Positions 17,551-27,553 of a stretch of 64,000 bases of DNA are shown in pieces. This stretch comes from Rhodanobacter sp. C05. Its GTDB lineage: Bacteria; Pseudomonadota; Gammaproteobacteria; Xanthomonadales; Rhodanobacteraceae. Position 1 is the stretch's first letter, and every line of letters starts with the position of its first letter. Location: NCBI RefSeq assembly GCF_002001165.1, contig NZ_MUNQ01000009.1, positions 124,001-188,000 of the forward strand, in the 5' to 3' direction. Made by a program: the position numbers and the translations under genes. Below the pieces are notes generated by a model. That model was not told the origin of the DNA. It searched no databases and was given only the letters and a program-made list of their open reading frames with translations.

Positions 17551-18129
17551 TCACTTGACGCGGCTGTCGTAATCGCCGGTGCGGGTATCGACTTTGATGA
17601 TTTCGTCCTGATTGACGAACAGCGGCACGCGCACCACCGCACCTGTCTCCAGCGTGGCCGGCTTGCCACCGCCGCCCGAGGTATCGCCACGCACACCCGG
17701 ATCAGTCTCGGTAATCTTCAGCTCGACGAACTTCGGCGGCTGCACCGCGACGATGGCGCCATTGAACAGGGTGATCACGCATTCTTCCTCGCCCTTGAGC
17801 CACTTCCATGCGTCACCCATCGCGGCCAGCGTCGCCGGCACCATCTCGAAGGTTTCCATGTTCATGAAGTGCCACAAGCGATCCTTGCCGAGGCCATCGA
17901 TGAAGGAAAGCTGCATGTCGGTATCGGTGACATCCGCCTCTTCGAACGAGTCGCTGGACTTCAGCGTCTGCTCGGTGGTGCGGCCATCCTTGAGGTTGCG
18001 GATGCGGATGCGGGTAAACGCCTGGCCCTTGCCCGGCTTGACGAAGTCCGCTTCGGTGATGACCCAGGGGTCGCCGTTGTGAAGGATCTTCTTGCCCGTT
18101 TTGACATCGTTGAGGCCAAGGGTCGCCAT
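17551..18129 (-). CDS. efp: Elongation factor P
   Basis: A 192-residue EF-P that relieves ribosome stalling at polyproline. The KOW domain holds the modification loop KPGKGQA with Lys34, the residue beta-lysylated by EpmA after EpmB makes beta-lysine. Two OB domains follow, ending in [12 protein letters not shown]. Divergent epmB starts 89 bp away, so the modifying enzyme is adjacent. The window holds proline-rich clients, for instance the P6 stretch of the BlaR1-like protein. Confidence 0.95.
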   Translation of the reverse strand: MATLGLNDVKTGKKILHNGDPWVITEADFVKPGKGQAFTRIRIRNLKDGRTTEQTLKSSDSFEEADVTDTDMQLSFIDGLGKDRLWHFMNMETFEMVPATLAAMGDAWKWLKGEEECVITLFNGAIVAVQPPKFVELKITETDPGVRGDTSGGGGKPATLETGAVVRVPLFVNQDEIIKVDTRTGDYDSRVK

Positions 18130-18217
18130 GCGCTATCTGCTCCGGAGTCACTACGCCTCATGGGCGGTAGGTAGAATGAATATGTCACGGGCTTCAGCGC
18201 CCGCTCCAAGGCCCATC

Positions 18218-19228
18218 ATGATAACCGCAAGCCCCCATTCCCGCCTATCGTCGCCAGCGCCCGGCTGGCGCGAGCTGTGGCGGGACGCCATCACCGACGC
18301 CCGGGAGCTGCTGCAGGCCGTGGGTCTGGGTGACCGCACCGATCTGCTGCCGGCCGATGACGCCGGCTTCGCCTTGCGCGTTCCACGTGGATTCGTCGCA
18401 CGGATGCGGCCCAACGACCCGACTGACCCGCTGCTGTTGCAAGTGCTTCCGCAACGGGCAGAACATGATCGGGTCGAGGGTTTCACGATGGACGCCGTCG
18501 GTGACATGGCCTCCAGAGCCGGGCACGGTATCCTGCACAAGTACGACGGTCGCGCGCTGCTGATCGCCAGCGGCAGCTGTGCGGTGAATTGCCGTTACTG
18601 CTTCCGCCGGCACTTCCCCTATGGCGAGGAGATCGCCGCTGCGTCGCAGTGGCGCGATGCCTTGGCCCATGTGAAGGTCGATCCGTCGATCCGCGAGCTG
18701 ATCCTTTCCGGCGGCGATCCATTGGCACTGGCTACGCACAAGCTCGAGGAGCTGACCCAAGGCGTGGCCGATCTGCCCCAGGTGATCCGCCTGCGCATCC
18801 ATACCCGCCTGCCGGTGGTGCTGCCCGAGCGGATCGACGATGCCTTCGTCGCGTGGCTGGCCGCGTTGCCATTGCAAAAGGTGGTGGTACTGCATGCCAA
18901 CCACGCCAATGAACTGGACGCCAGCGTCGATGCCGCCTGCGCCCGCCTGCGCGATGCCGGCGTCAGCCTGCTCAACCAGTCGGTGCTGCTGCGAGGGGTC
19001 AATGACGATGCCGACGTCCTCACCCAGCTGTCCGAGCGACTGTTCGCCGCCGGCGTATTGCCCTACTACCTGCATCAGCTCGACCGGGTACACGGCACAG
19101 CCCATTTCGAGGTGGGCGACGTTCGCGCGCAAGCCTTGATGGATACGCTTCGTACACGGCTGCCGGGCTATCTCGTACCAAGACTGGTGCGCGAAGTGGG
19201 CGGTGACGCTTCCAAGCGGCCGCTATGA
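18218..19228 (+). CDS. epmB: EF-P (R)-beta-lysine synthase, lysine 2,3-aminomutase type
   Basis: A 336-residue radical-SAM, PLP enzyme converting lysine to (R)-beta-lysine for EF-P modification. The iron-sulfur motif is CAVNCRYCFRRHFPY; LILSGGDPLALAT, RIHTRLPVVLPERI and a C-terminal PYYLHQLDRVHGTAHF follow. Its divergent partner is efp. Upstream in-frame ATGs at 18176 and 18182 exist. I preferred 18218 because AAGG lies seven bases before it and the family N-terminus is short. EpmA is not in the window. Confidence 0.9.
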   Translation: MITASPHSRLSSPAPGWRELWRDAITDARELLQAVGLGDRTDLLPADDAGFALRVPRGFVARMRPNDPTDPLLLQVLPQRAEHDRVEGFTMDAVGDMASRAGHGILHKYDGRALLIASGSCAVNCRYCFRRHFPYGEEIAAASQWRDALAHVKVDPSIRELILSGGDPLALATHKLEELTQGVADLPQVIRLRIHTRLPVVLPERIDDAFVAWLAALPLQKVVVLHANHANELDASVDAACARLRDAGVSLLNQSVLLRGVNDDADVLTQLSERLFAAGVLPYYLHQLDRVHGTAHFEVGDVRAQALMDTLRTRLPGYLVPRLVREVGGDASKRPL

Positions 19229-19362
19229 ACTAGGCCAATGGTCACTAATGCACGCTTTCCCGCTGGCGGCCGCTGGCGGAATCCGTTACAAACACCGATG
19301 GCGAACAACTCTGCATGCCGGCCTGCCCAGCCTGTGGTGACCAAAGGACAGCTCAGCGCCTC

Positions 19363-21405
19363 ATGAAAAAAGATTACGTCATCAAGATTCTCTTCGTCGA
19401 AAGCTCGCTCGAAGAGGCGGAACAGATCATCAGCCTGCTGCGCAATACGGGCATCGCGGTACGGCCGGCCCGTGCCACCCAGGTCGAGCAGTTGCAGGCC
19501 GCGGTAAACGAGCTGGAACCGGACGTGGTGATGTTCGATCCGGCAGTCACCACGATCACCCTGGAGGAAACGGTCAAGGTACTCGATGCGTACGGCCGCG
19601 ACTATTCGCTGCTGGGCCTGGTTCACAGCATCGACAACCAGATCGTGGCGGATCTGTTCATTCATGGCGCCCGCGGTGTCGCGGCGCGCAGCCAGCCGAA
19701 ACAGTTGATCGCCGTAGTGCAGCGCGAGTACGAGTCGTTGCAGACACGCCGCCAGGTACGCCGGCTGGAAACCGCCCTGCGCGAATCGGAACGCCGCTGC
19801 GACGCGTTGCTCGACTCGTCCACCGATGCGATTGCCTATGTGCATGAAGGCATGCACGTCCGCGCGAATCATGCCTATCTGGAAACTTTCGGCTACGACG
19901 AATTCGATGACCTGCTCGGGCTGCCCGTGCTGGACATGATCGACTCCTCCAGTTCCGATGAATTCAAGACCTTGCTGAGAGGTCATGCGAAGCAGGAGAA
20001 AATGCCGTCTCAACTTGCCCTGCGCGCACGTCGCGCCGATGGCAGCATCTTCGATGCCACGGTGGAATTCGCACCTGCCACGTTCGAGGGCGAGCCCTGC
20101 CTGCAGATCGTGTTCCGTCGACAAACGGTTGACCAGTCCGTGCTGGAACAGCTGCACCGCGATCCGGTCACCGGGTTGTTCAACCGCGCGCGCATGCTGA
20201 CCTGTGTCGATGATGCGGTCGCAGCCGCAGCCAAGGGCAAGAAAGGACAGGCACTGCTCCTGATCGAGCCGGACAACTGGGCCTCGATCGTGGCCGGCAT
20301 TGGTCTGGGCAAGGCAGATGAGCTGCTGTCTGGCTTTGCAGACCGCATTCGCATGCTGCTGGGCAGCGAGGATGTCGCCGGCATGCTCGCCGAGCACACC
20401 TTGGGCGTGGTGCTGGATTCGCGTCCTGACGAAGCAATCAGGGAATGGATCAGCAAATTGCAGCATAGCGTCAGCAACGAGATCTTCGACGCCGGCACCC
20501 GCTCGATCACGGTCACTGCCAGCATTGGTGGCAGTCTGCTCGGCGAGAAGAATGCCAATGCCGAACTGCTGCTCAACCAGGCCAGCCAGGCCCTGCGCAC
20601 TGCGCAAAGTCTCGGTGGCAGCAAGGTCGAACTGCATGACCCCGCCGCACGCGAAAAGGCCGACGAGGAACGCGACCGCTACTGGCTGGATCTGCTGCAG
20701 AAGGCACTGACCCAGAATGATCTGGTGCTCTATCACCAGCAGACCATCAGCCTGCAGGACGCCGAAGGCGACTACTCGGAAATCCTGCTGCGCATGAATG
20801 GGCCGCAAGGCGAAGTATTACCCGGCTTCTTCATGCCGATCGCCGAAAAGCACAACCTCACCAGCGCCATCGACCGCTGGGTACTCGATCGCGCCATCAG
20901 CACCTTGCAGGCGCGCGACAATCAGGGGCAACAGACCACCTTTTTCATCAAGCTCACCGCTGCCTCGCTGCAGAACGACACCCTGCTCCCCTGGCTGGAG
21001 GGACGGCTCAAGCAGGTGGCGCTGAAGCGCGGCCAGCTCGTGCTGGAGATGACCGAGAGCAAGGTAATGACCCTGCTGCGTCCAGCCCAGGAGTTCGTCA
21101 AGGGTTGGAAGAAGCTGGGTGGCCGTTTTGCCCTGGAACAGTTCGGCTCTGGTCTGAACTCGTTCCAGATGCTCAACCACATCGATGCTGACTATCTGAA
21201 GATCGACCGCAGCTATATGGCCGACCTGCCGCAGCACCCGGAAAACCAGAAGAAGGTCGCCGAGATCTGCCAGCAGGCGCGTGAATTGAAGCGACTGACC
21301 ATTGCCGAATGGGTCGAGGACGCCACCAGCACGTCGCTGCTGTTCGCCTGCGGCGTGGATTTCGTGCAGGGTAACTTCCTGCAACAGCCACAGCGACTGG
21401 AATAA
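19363..21405 (+). CDS. fimX: FimX-type c-di-GMP receptor (REC-PAS-GGDEF-EAL, degenerate)
   Basis: A 680-residue protein with four domains: REC-like (about 1-125, opening KILFVESSLEEAEQI), PAS (about 145-255), degenerate GGDEF (about 260-430, with AEHTL where GGDEF is expected) and degenerate EAL (about 440-680, EILLRM instead of EAL). This order and the lost catalytic signatures match FimX of Pseudomonas and Xanthomonas, which binds c-di-GMP through its EAL domain and controls type IV pilus assembly and twitching. I chose the internal ATG aligning with the FimX N-terminus. The bidirectional terminator with rplS follows. Confidence 0.8.
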   Translation: MKKDYVIKILFVESSLEEAEQIISLLRNTGIAVRPARATQVEQLQAAVNELEPDVVMFDPAVTTITLEETVKVLDAYGRDYSLLGLVHSIDNQIVADLFIHGARGVAARSQPKQLIAVVQREYESLQTRRQVRRLETALRESERRCDALLDSSTDAIAYVHEGMHVRANHAYLETFGYDEFDDLLGLPVLDMIDSSSSDEFKTLLRGHAKQEKMPSQLALRARRADGSIFDATVEFAPATFEGEPCLQIVFRRQTVDQSVLEQLHRDPVTGLFNRARMLTCVDDAVAAAAKGKKGQALLLIEPDNWASIVAGIGLGKADELLSGFADRIRMLLGSEDVAGMLAEHTLGVVLDSRPDEAIREWISKLQHSVSNEIFDAGTRSITVTASIGGSLLGEKNANAELLLNQASQALRTAQSLGGSKVELHDPAAREKADEERDRYWLDLLQKALTQNDLVLYHQQTISLQDAEGDYSEILLRMNGPQGEVLPGFFMPIAEKHNLTSAIDRWVLDRAISTLQARDNQGQQTTFFIKLTAASLQNDTLLPWLEGRLKQVALKRGQLVLEMTESKVMTLLRPAQEFVKGWKKLGGRFALEQFGSGLNSFQMLNHIDADYLKIDRSYMADLPQHPENQKKVAEICQQARELKRLTIAEWVEDATSTSLLFACGVDFVQGNFLQQPQRLE

Positions 21406-21455
21406 GCACCATCCTTTCGAGTCACGCTGACAGACGGCAAGCAATCACACAGCGC

Positions 21456-21489
21456 AAAAAAGCCCGCGGATCACTCCGCGGGCTTTTTT
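21456..21489. terminator. Bidirectional terminator between fimX and rplS
   Basis: A perfect 15-bp inverted repeat (AAAAAAGCCCGCGGA / TCCGCGGGCTTTTTT) with a four-base loop lies between convergent genes and provides a T6 tract in both directions. Confidence 0.9.
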
Positions 21490-21512
21490 GCCGCCACAAA
21501 CCGCAGCGAGGA

Positions 21513-21911
21513 TTACTCGGCAGCGGCAGCAGCGGCCTTCGCGCTGGCCTTGGCGGCAGCGGCGGCGGCAACGTCTTCCTTGATGCGGGCAGCCTTGCCT
21601 TCCAGACCACGCAGGTAATACAGCTTGGCGCCACGCACCTTGCCCTTGCGCTTCACCGTCAGCGAATCGATCGCCTGGCTATGCGCCTGGAACACGCGCT
21701 CCACGCCGGTGCCGTGCGAAATCTTGCGCACCGTGAAGGCCGAATGCAGGCCGCGGCTGCGCTTGGCGATGACGATACCCTCGAACGCCTGCACGCGCTC
21801 GCGGTTGCCTTCCTTCACCTTCACGTTGACCACCACGGTGTCGCCGGGGCTGAATTCCGGCAACTGGCGGGTGATCTGCTCGGATTCGAACTGTTCAATG
21901 ATCTTGTTCAT
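21513..21911 (-). CDS. rplS: 50S ribosomal protein L19
   Basis: A 132-residue L19. Visible are [51 protein letters not shown] and [20 protein letters not shown]. The C-terminus carries an Ala-rich tail of about 20 residues (blocks of A, AK and E) beyond the usual end. It is the last gene of the classic rpsP-rimM-trmD-rplS operon. Confidence 0.95.
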   Translation of the reverse strand: MNKIIEQFESEQITRQLPEFSPGDTVVVNVKVKEGNRERVQAFEGIVIAKRSRGLHSAFTVRKISHGTGVERVFQAHSQAIDSLTVKRKGKVRGAKLYYLRGLEGKAARIKEDVAAAAAAKASAKAAAAAAE

Positions 21912-21962
21912 GGCGCACCTGTTCGGTTCACGTAAATCGATGTCAATCAAGAGCTGCGGCCG

Positions 21963-22736
21963 TCACTCGACCGCATCGTTTTGCCGCATCAGCTCTTTTG
22001 AAGCATGTTCACGGCGGAATTCATCCAGCAGTGCGCGGGATGTGGCATCCAGTGCACGCTGTGACAACAGCTCCGGGCGGCGCAACCAGGTTCGTCCCAG
22101 CGATTGCTTCAGGCGCCAGCGAGCAATTGCCGCATGGTCACCGGAAAGCAACACCTCCGGCACATCACCCAGCGCATCGTGCACCGGTTTCGCATAGTGT
22201 GGACAATCCAGCAGGCCATCCGAGAATGAATCCTGCTCGGCCGACTGCGCGTCGTTCAACGCGCCGTCCTGCAAGCGACCCACCGCATCGATGATCACCG
22301 CGGCAGCCAACTCACCGCCGGACAGCACATAATCGCCGATGGAAAGCTCCTCGTCGACCTCGTGCGCCAGCAGACGCTCGTCCACACCTTCGTAACGTCC
22401 ACAGAGCAAGGCGATGCGTGGCCGTTTCGCCAGCGCTTCCACCCGTCCCTGCGTCAGCCGCGCTCCCTGCGGACTGAGATAAATCACATGCACCGGCTCC
22501 GGTGCGGCATCACGCATGGCCACCAGGGTCGTGCGCAACGGTTCAATCATCATCACCATGCCGGGGCCGCCGCCATACGAGCTGGCATCCACGGTGCGGT
22601 GCTTGTCGGTGGCGTAGTCGCGCGGATTCCAGGTTTCCACCTGCAGCAACTCGCGTTGCTGTGCGCGTCCCACCACACCGACGGCAGCACACTGGCGCAC
22701 GAAGTCCGGAAACAAGGTGACGACGTCGATGCGCAT
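21963..22736 (-). CDS. trmD: tRNA (guanine-N1-)-methyltransferase
   Basis: A 257-residue SPOUT enzyme that makes m1G37 in tRNAs reading CNN codons, preventing frameshifts. Motifs are [37 protein letters not shown] and the trefoil-knot [14 protein letters not shown]. It starts 35 bp after rimM and ends 51 bp before rplS. Confidence 0.95.
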   Translation of the reverse strand: MRIDVVTLFPDFVRQCAAVGVVGRAQQRELLQVETWNPRDYATDKHRTVDASSYGGGPGMVMMIEPLRTTLVAMRDAAPEPVHVIYLSPQGARLTQGRVEALAKRPRIALLCGRYEGVDERLLAHEVDEELSIGDYVLSGGELAAAVIIDAVGRLQDGALNDAQSAEQDSFSDGLLDCPHYAKPVHDALGDVPEVLLSGDHAAIARWRLKQSLGRTWLRRPELLSQRALDATSRALLDEFRREHASKELMRQNDAVE

Positions 22737-22771
22737 GAATCCTCAACCCTTTGTCGCGATGCGATGCAACG

Positions 22772-23293
22772 TCAGAATTCAGGATCCCAGTCCACCACCA
22801 TGCGCCCTGCGGACAAGTCCACCGAACGCACATACGAACCCTGGATGAAAGGAATCAGCCGCTCGCGCTCGCCATCCCTCACTACCACGACATCGTTGGC
22901 ACCGGTGGCGAACAGGTGACTGACCCGCCCCAGCTTCACGTCTTCCGTGGTGACGACCTCGACTCCTTCGAGATCGACCCAGTAATACTCATCCTTCGCG
23001 GGAGGGGGCAACTGGTCACGGGTGACATAGATGTCCTGGCCGATCAGTGCTGCCGCCTGTTCCCGATCGTCCACTCCGGGCAATTGGGCCACCATGCCCT
23101 TGCCCTGTGCACGACCTTTCACTCCCGAGATCTGCGTCTCCACACCCGGCGCTGCAGTGAGCAGCCACGGCTGGTAGTCGAAGATCCGCATGCGCGGCTC
23201 AGCCCAGGATTCGATCTTGAGCCAGCCCTGCACACCGTACAGCCCGACGATGCGCCCGATCAGGACACGTCGACTGGCTGTCGCGGCACTCAT
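22772..23293 (-). CDS. rimM: 16S rRNA processing protein RimM
   Basis: A 173-residue RimM, which assists 30S head assembly by binding S19. The N-terminal beta-barrel ([18 protein letters not shown]) and C-terminal PRC barrel ([27 protein letters not shown]) are clear. It follows rpsP by 11 bp. Confidence 0.93.
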   Translation of the reverse strand: MSAATASRRVLIGRIVGLYGVQGWLKIESWAEPRMRIFDYQPWLLTAAPGVETQISGVKGRAQGKGMVAQLPGVDDREQAAALIGQDIYVTRDQLPPPAKDEYYWVDLEGVEVVTTEDVKLGRVSHLFATGANDVVVVRDGERERLIPFIQGSYVRSVDLSAGRMVVDWDPEF

Positions 23294-23304
23294 AAGTACC
23301 GTAC

Positions 23305-23559
23305 TCAGGCAGCCTGCTGCTTGCCGGCTTCCTTGACCAGCGCGGCAACCTTGTCGGTCAGCTGGGCGCCCTTGCTTACCCATTCCTTGACGCGTTCGAC
23401 GTTCAGCTCAAGGCGCTTGTCCTTGCCCGAAGCAACCGGGTTGTAATAGCCGATGTTCTCGATGTTGCGGCCGTCGCGCTTGCTGCGCTGATCGGTCACG
23501 ACGACGTGGTAGAACGGACGGCCCTTGGCGCCACCGCGCGAAAGACGAATCTTGACCAT
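23305..23559 (-). CDS. rpsP: 30S ribosomal protein S16
   Basis: An 84-residue S16 opening [20 protein letters not shown], with [16 protein letters not shown] in the middle. It is the first gene of the rpsP-rimM-trmD-rplS operon. Upstream, in the 160-bp gap after ffh, a TAAAAT hexamer in minus orientation could be its -10 element; the -35 is poor. Confidence 0.95.
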   Translation of the reverse strand: MVKIRLSRGGAKGRPFYHVVVTDQRSKRDGRNIENIGYYNPVASGKDKRLELNVERVKEWVSKGAQLTDKVAALVKEAGKQQAA

Positions 23560-23721
23560 GGTAAAACTCCAGAATTGCCGAATGAGCGGCAGGCACACGA
23601 GAGACGTGCGCGGTAAACGGGGCATTTTAGCGGTTTTTCGGGAAAAGGGAATAGGGAATGGGGTTCGAAGGCCATCGCCGCCTCATCGCGAGGCATGATC
23701 CGTCCTGCATTCCCGGATCGG

Positions 23722-25110
23722 TCAGCGCGGCGGCGGCAAACCACCCATGCCGCCCATTCCACCCATACCCTTCATGGCACCGCGCATCTGCCGCATCAGG
23801 CCCTTGCTGCCGCCCTTGGACAGCTTGGACATCATCTTTTCCATCTGCATGTACTGCTTCAGCAGGCGATTGACGTCGGCTGGCTGTGTACCTGAACCCC
23901 GCGCCACGCGCGCACGGCGTGAACCATTCAGCAGATCCGGGTGGCGACGCTCCTTCTTGGTCATCGAGTTGATGATCGCGACCATCCGGTTCATCTCGCC
24001 GTCGTTGACCTTGGATTTGACGCTGTCCGGCAGGCTGGCAACACCCGGCAGCTTGTCCATCAGGCCGGCCAGACCGCCCATATTGCCCATCTGTTCCAGC
24101 TGATCCTTCATGTCGTTCAGGTCGAAACGCTTGCCCTTCATCACCTTCTGGGCCAGCTTTTGCGCCTTCTCCTGGTCGACCTTGCGCTCGACTTCCTCGA
24201 CCAGCGACAGCACGTCGCCCATGCCAAGGATGCGCTGGGCCAGGCGATCCGGATGGAACGGCTCCAGCGCATCGGTCTTCTCGCCGGCACCGAGGAACTT
24301 GATCGGCTTTCCCGTGACATAACGCACCGACAATGCGGCACCGCCACGGGCATCACCGTCGGTCTTGGTCAGGATCACGCCGGTCAGCGGCAACGCTTCG
24401 CTGAACGCCTTGGCGGTGTTGGCGGCATCCTGACCGGTCATCGAATCGACGACGAACAGGGTTTCGATCGGCGTGATCGCGGCATGCAGCGCCTTGATCT
24501 CGGCCATCATCGCCTCGTCCACGTGCAGGCGGCCGGCAGTATCGACGATCAGTACATCGACCACTTCGCGACGGGCTGCGGCAACAGCCGCCTTGGCGAT
24601 GGCGACCGGATCCTGACCCGCCTCGGACGGGAAGAACTTCACCCCGACCTGTTCGGCCAGCGTGCGCAATTGCTCGATCGCAGCCGGACGATAGACGTCG
24701 CAGCTGACCACCATCACCTTTTTCTTCTTGCGCTCGGTCAGCAGGCGCGCCAGCTTGGCCACCGTGGTGGTCTTGCCGGCGCCCTGCAGGCCCGCCATCA
24801 GCACCACCGCCGGCGGTGTCTGGGCCAGGTTCAGTTCGGTGTTGGCGGTGCCCATCACCACGGTCAGTTCGTCGCTGACGACCTTGACCAGCGCCTGACC
24901 CGGCGACAGGCTCTTCATCACATCCTGGCCGACAGCACGCACCTTGATCCGCTGGATCAGCGCCTGAACCACCGGCAGCGCCACGTCGGCCTCAAGCAGC
25001 GCGATGCGCACCTCGCGCAACGACTCGCGGATGTTTTCCTCGGTCAGCCGGCCGCGGCCACGCAGGCGATTGACGGTGGTGGATAGGCGTTGGCTGAGCG
25101 ACTCGAACAT
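23722..25110 (-). CDS. ffh: Signal recognition particle GTPase
   Basis: A 462-residue Ffh that with 4.5S RNA targets membrane proteins to the translocon. It has the N domain (MFESLSQRLSTTVNRLRGRG), GTPase motifs GLQGAGKTTT, DTAGRLHVDE and TKTDGDARGG, and a Met-rich M domain. It ends in a Gly/Met run (GGMGGMGG) and PPPR. I chose the ATG at MFESLSQ. It is divergent from the cytochrome-assembly-type gene, 106 bp apart. Confidence 0.95.
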   Translation of the reverse strand: MFESLSQRLSTTVNRLRGRGRLTEENIRESLREVRIALLEADVALPVVQALIQRIKVRAVGQDVMKSLSPGQALVKVVSDELTVVMGTANTELNLAQTPPAVVLMAGLQGAGKTTTVAKLARLLTERKKKKVMVVSCDVYRPAAIEQLRTLAEQVGVKFFPSEAGQDPVAIAKAAVAAARREVVDVLIVDTAGRLHVDEAMMAEIKALHAAITPIETLFVVDSMTGQDAANTAKAFSEALPLTGVILTKTDGDARGGAALSVRYVTGKPIKFLGAGEKTDALEPFHPDRLAQRILGMGDVLSLVEEVERKVDQEKAQKLAQKVMKGKRFDLNDMKDQLEQMGNMGGLAGLMDKLPGVASLPDSVKSKVNDGEMNRMVAIINSMTKKERRHPDLLNGSRRARVARGSGTQPADVNRLLKQYMQMEKMMSKLSKGGSKGLMRQMRGAMKGMGGMGGMGGLPPPR

Positions 25111-25216
25111 GGCGGAACCGGCAAACAGGAAAGTCACTGATTATAGCGGACGGATCGCATAGCGGGCCGATCGGCCTGCTTCGCATGCACGCCCGCCGGA
25201 GCCTGTGCGACACTTC

Positions 25217-26023
25217 ATGGCTATGGTCATCCACGTCTTCGCGTTGCTCGCCATCGTGCTCTATCTCGCCGCTGCCGCAGGGCTGGCGCGGCCACTGCTG
25301 AGCGGCGGCCAGCCGCTGAATCGGCTGGCGCTGGGGCTGGCCGGCGGTGCGGCACTGATCCACGCCGGGATCCTGCTCGGCATGCATCGCGGTGCGCTGG
25401 ACCTGCATTTCTTCGCCGCGCTGTCGTTGGTCGCGTTCGTGGTGTCGACGCTGACCTTGCTGGTGAATCTCTCGCGCCCGGTCGCCGCACTCGGCGTGAT
25501 CGTGTTCCCGCTCACCGCGCTGCTGGTTGGTGTGGACAGCTTTCTGGCACCGCCCACGCTGCCGCTGACCATGGACTGGCAGATCAAGCTGCATGTCACG
25601 GTGGCCCTGATCGCGTTCAGCGTGCTGTCGATCGCGACCGTGCTGGCGATCCTGCTCGCCGTACAGGAACGCGCCTTGCGCCATCGCCAGTTCGGTCCGT
25701 GGCTGCGCGCGCTGCCACCGCTGACGCTGACCGAAACCCTGCTGTTCCGCCTGATCGGCGCGGGCTTCGTGCTGCTGACGCTGACCCTGCTTACCGGCGC
25801 ACTGTTCGTCGACAACCTGTTCGGCCAGCACCTGGCACACAAGACGATCCTGTCGATCGTGGCATGGCTGGTGTTCGGCGTTCTACTTTACGGCCGCTGG
25901 CGGCACGGCTGGCGCGGCCAGCAGGCGGTAAACCTCACGCTGATCGGCATGGCCACCTTGGTACTCGCCTTCTTCGGCTCGAAATTCGTGCTGGAACTGA
26001 TCCTGCACCGCCCGGTGGGCTGA
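25217..26023 (+). CDS. CcsA/YpjD-type cytochrome c assembly membrane protein
   Basis: A 268-residue protein with about eight transmembrane helices. It matches the CcmC/CcsA-like 'cytochrome C assembly' family often found beside ffh in proteobacteria. Supporting segments are DWQIKLHVTVALIAFSVLSIA (a conserved His in a helix), the acidic and aromatic stretch before GALFVDNLFG, and the TILSIVAWLVFGVLLYGR segment. The typical WWD loop is not evident, so heme handling is inferred. ATG at 25217 or 25223. Confidence 0.75.
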   Translation: MAMVIHVFALLAIVLYLAAAAGLARPLLSGGQPLNRLALGLAGGAALIHAGILLGMHRGALDLHFFAALSLVAFVVSTLTLLVNLSRPVAALGVIVFPLTALLVGVDSFLAPPTLPLTMDWQIKLHVTVALIAFSVLSIATVLAILLAVQERALRHRQFGPWLRALPPLTLTETLLFRLIGAGFVLLTLTLLTGALFVDNLFGQHLAHKTILSIVAWLVFGVLLYGRWRHGWRGQQAVNLTLIGMATLVLAFFGSKFVLELILHRPVG

Positions 26024-26052
26024 TCATTCCGGGCTGATCGCCACTCAGACAA

Positions 26053-27438
26053 TCAGCGACAGGCGTCGATCGCCTCAGCCAGTCGTTCCACGCCGATCAC
26101 TTCCATCTCGCCGACCTTGCCCTTCTTCGGCGCATTCGCCTTCGGCACGATCGCGCGACGGAAGCCGTGATGCGCGGCTTCCTTCAGGCGCTCCTCGCCA
26201 TTCGGCACCGGGCGGATCTCGCCGGACAGGCCGACCTCGCCGAACGCCACGGTATGTTCCGGCAACGGCCGGTCGCGCAGCGACGACAGCACCGCCAGCA
26301 GCACCGGCAAATCGACCGCCGTCTCCTGCACGCGGATGCCGCCGACCACGTTGACGAACACGTCCTGGTCATACGCCGCCACGCCGCCATGCCGATGCAG
26401 CACAGCCAGCAGCATGGCCAATCGGTTCTGTTCCAACCCCAGAGTGACACGACGCGGATTGCCCAGCGACGACTGATCCACCAGCGCCTGCACTTCGACC
26501 AGCAGCGGGCGCGTGCCTTCGCGCGTCACCATCACCGCACTGCCCGAGGTCGGGCCGCTGTGCGAGGACAAAAAGATCGCCGACGGATTCGGCACTTCGC
26601 GCAGACCCTTGTCCGACATCGCGAATACGCCCAGCTCGTTCACCGCGCCGAAGCGGTTCTTGAACGCACGCAGGATGCGAAAGCGACTGCCCGATTCGCC
26701 CTCGAAATACAGCACGGCATCGACCATGTGCTCGAGCACACGCGGGCCGGCGATGCCCCCTTCCTTGGTGACATGACCGACGAGGAAGACCGAGGTGCCG
26801 GTTTCCTTCGCAAAACGGGTGAGCTTGGCGGCAGACTCGCGCACCTGACTCACCGAACCGGGCGCCGCGGCGAGCAGCTCGGTCCAGATCGTCTGGATCG
26901 AATCGATCACCAGCACACGCGGCCGCGATGCCATCGCCTGTTCGAGAATGCGTTCGATGCAGGTTTCGGCGAGTGCCTGCAGCGGCTCCAGCGGCAGCCC
27001 CAGGCGCTGCGCGCGCGACGCCACCTGCGACAGCGATTCTTCGCCCGTAACATACACGCTGGGCAGATGCGCCCCCAGCGTACCGAGCATCTGCAGCAGC
27101 AAGGTCGACTTGCCGATGCCGGGGTCACCACCGATCAGCACCACCGAGCCTTGCACCAGCCCACCACCAAGCACCCGATCCAGCTCGCCGATGCCGGTCA
27201 GCGTGCGCGCTTCGGTGGTCAACGCCACTTCGGTCAACGGCGTGATGCGCGCTATGCCGGCCGCATTGCCGGCATAGCTGGAACGCTGCGCGCCAACCGA
27301 CGACACGGCTGTCGATGCCGGCGTCAGCACGATCGCGCTGAGCGTGTTCCACACCCCACACTCGACGCACTGACCCTGCCACTTGCTGTGCTCGGCGCCG
27401 CACTCGGTGCAGACGTAGGCGGTCTTGGCTTTGGCCAT
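26053..27438 (-). CDS. radA: DNA repair protein RadA
   Basis: A 461-residue RecA-like helicase that drives branch migration. Motifs are an N-terminal C4 zinc finger (CTECGAEHSKWQGQCVECG), Walker A GGDPGIGKSTLLLQ, VIDSIQT, the RadA signature KNRFGAVNELGVF and a C-terminal Lon-like domain (VNVVGGIRVQETAVDLP, FGEVGLSGEIRPV). It converges with the upstream membrane-protein gene, 29 bp apart. Confidence 0.95.
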   Translation of the reverse strand: MAKAKTAYVCTECGAEHSKWQGQCVECGVWNTLSAIVLTPASTAVSSVGAQRSSYAGNAAGIARITPLTEVALTTEARTLTGIGELDRVLGGGLVQGSVVLIGGDPGIGKSTLLLQMLGTLGAHLPSVYVTGEESLSQVASRAQRLGLPLEPLQALAETCIERILEQAMASRPRVLVIDSIQTIWTELLAAAPGSVSQVRESAAKLTRFAKETGTSVFLVGHVTKEGGIAGPRVLEHMVDAVLYFEGESGSRFRILRAFKNRFGAVNELGVFAMSDKGLREVPNPSAIFLSSHSGPTSGSAVMVTREGTRPLLVEVQALVDQSSLGNPRRVTLGLEQNRLAMLLAVLHRHGGVAAYDQDVFVNVVGGIRVQETAVDLPVLLAVLSSLRDRPLPEHTVAFGEVGLSGEIRPVPNGEERLKEAAHHGFRRAIVPKANAPKKGKVGEMEVIGVERLAEAIDACR

Positions 27439-27553
27439 GCGGGTTTCCAGCTGGATACGATGATGACGCCGAGCTTAGCCTGCGACCATCGCACACGGCG
27501 AGACGCAGCGACCCGGGACGCTGTCAGCTTTCGTCTTCCACAGCGCGTCCGTC

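Noticed and set aside
19168..20808. Minus-strand frame of 546 codons opposite fimX
   Set aside because: fimX has a clear domain series on the other strand.
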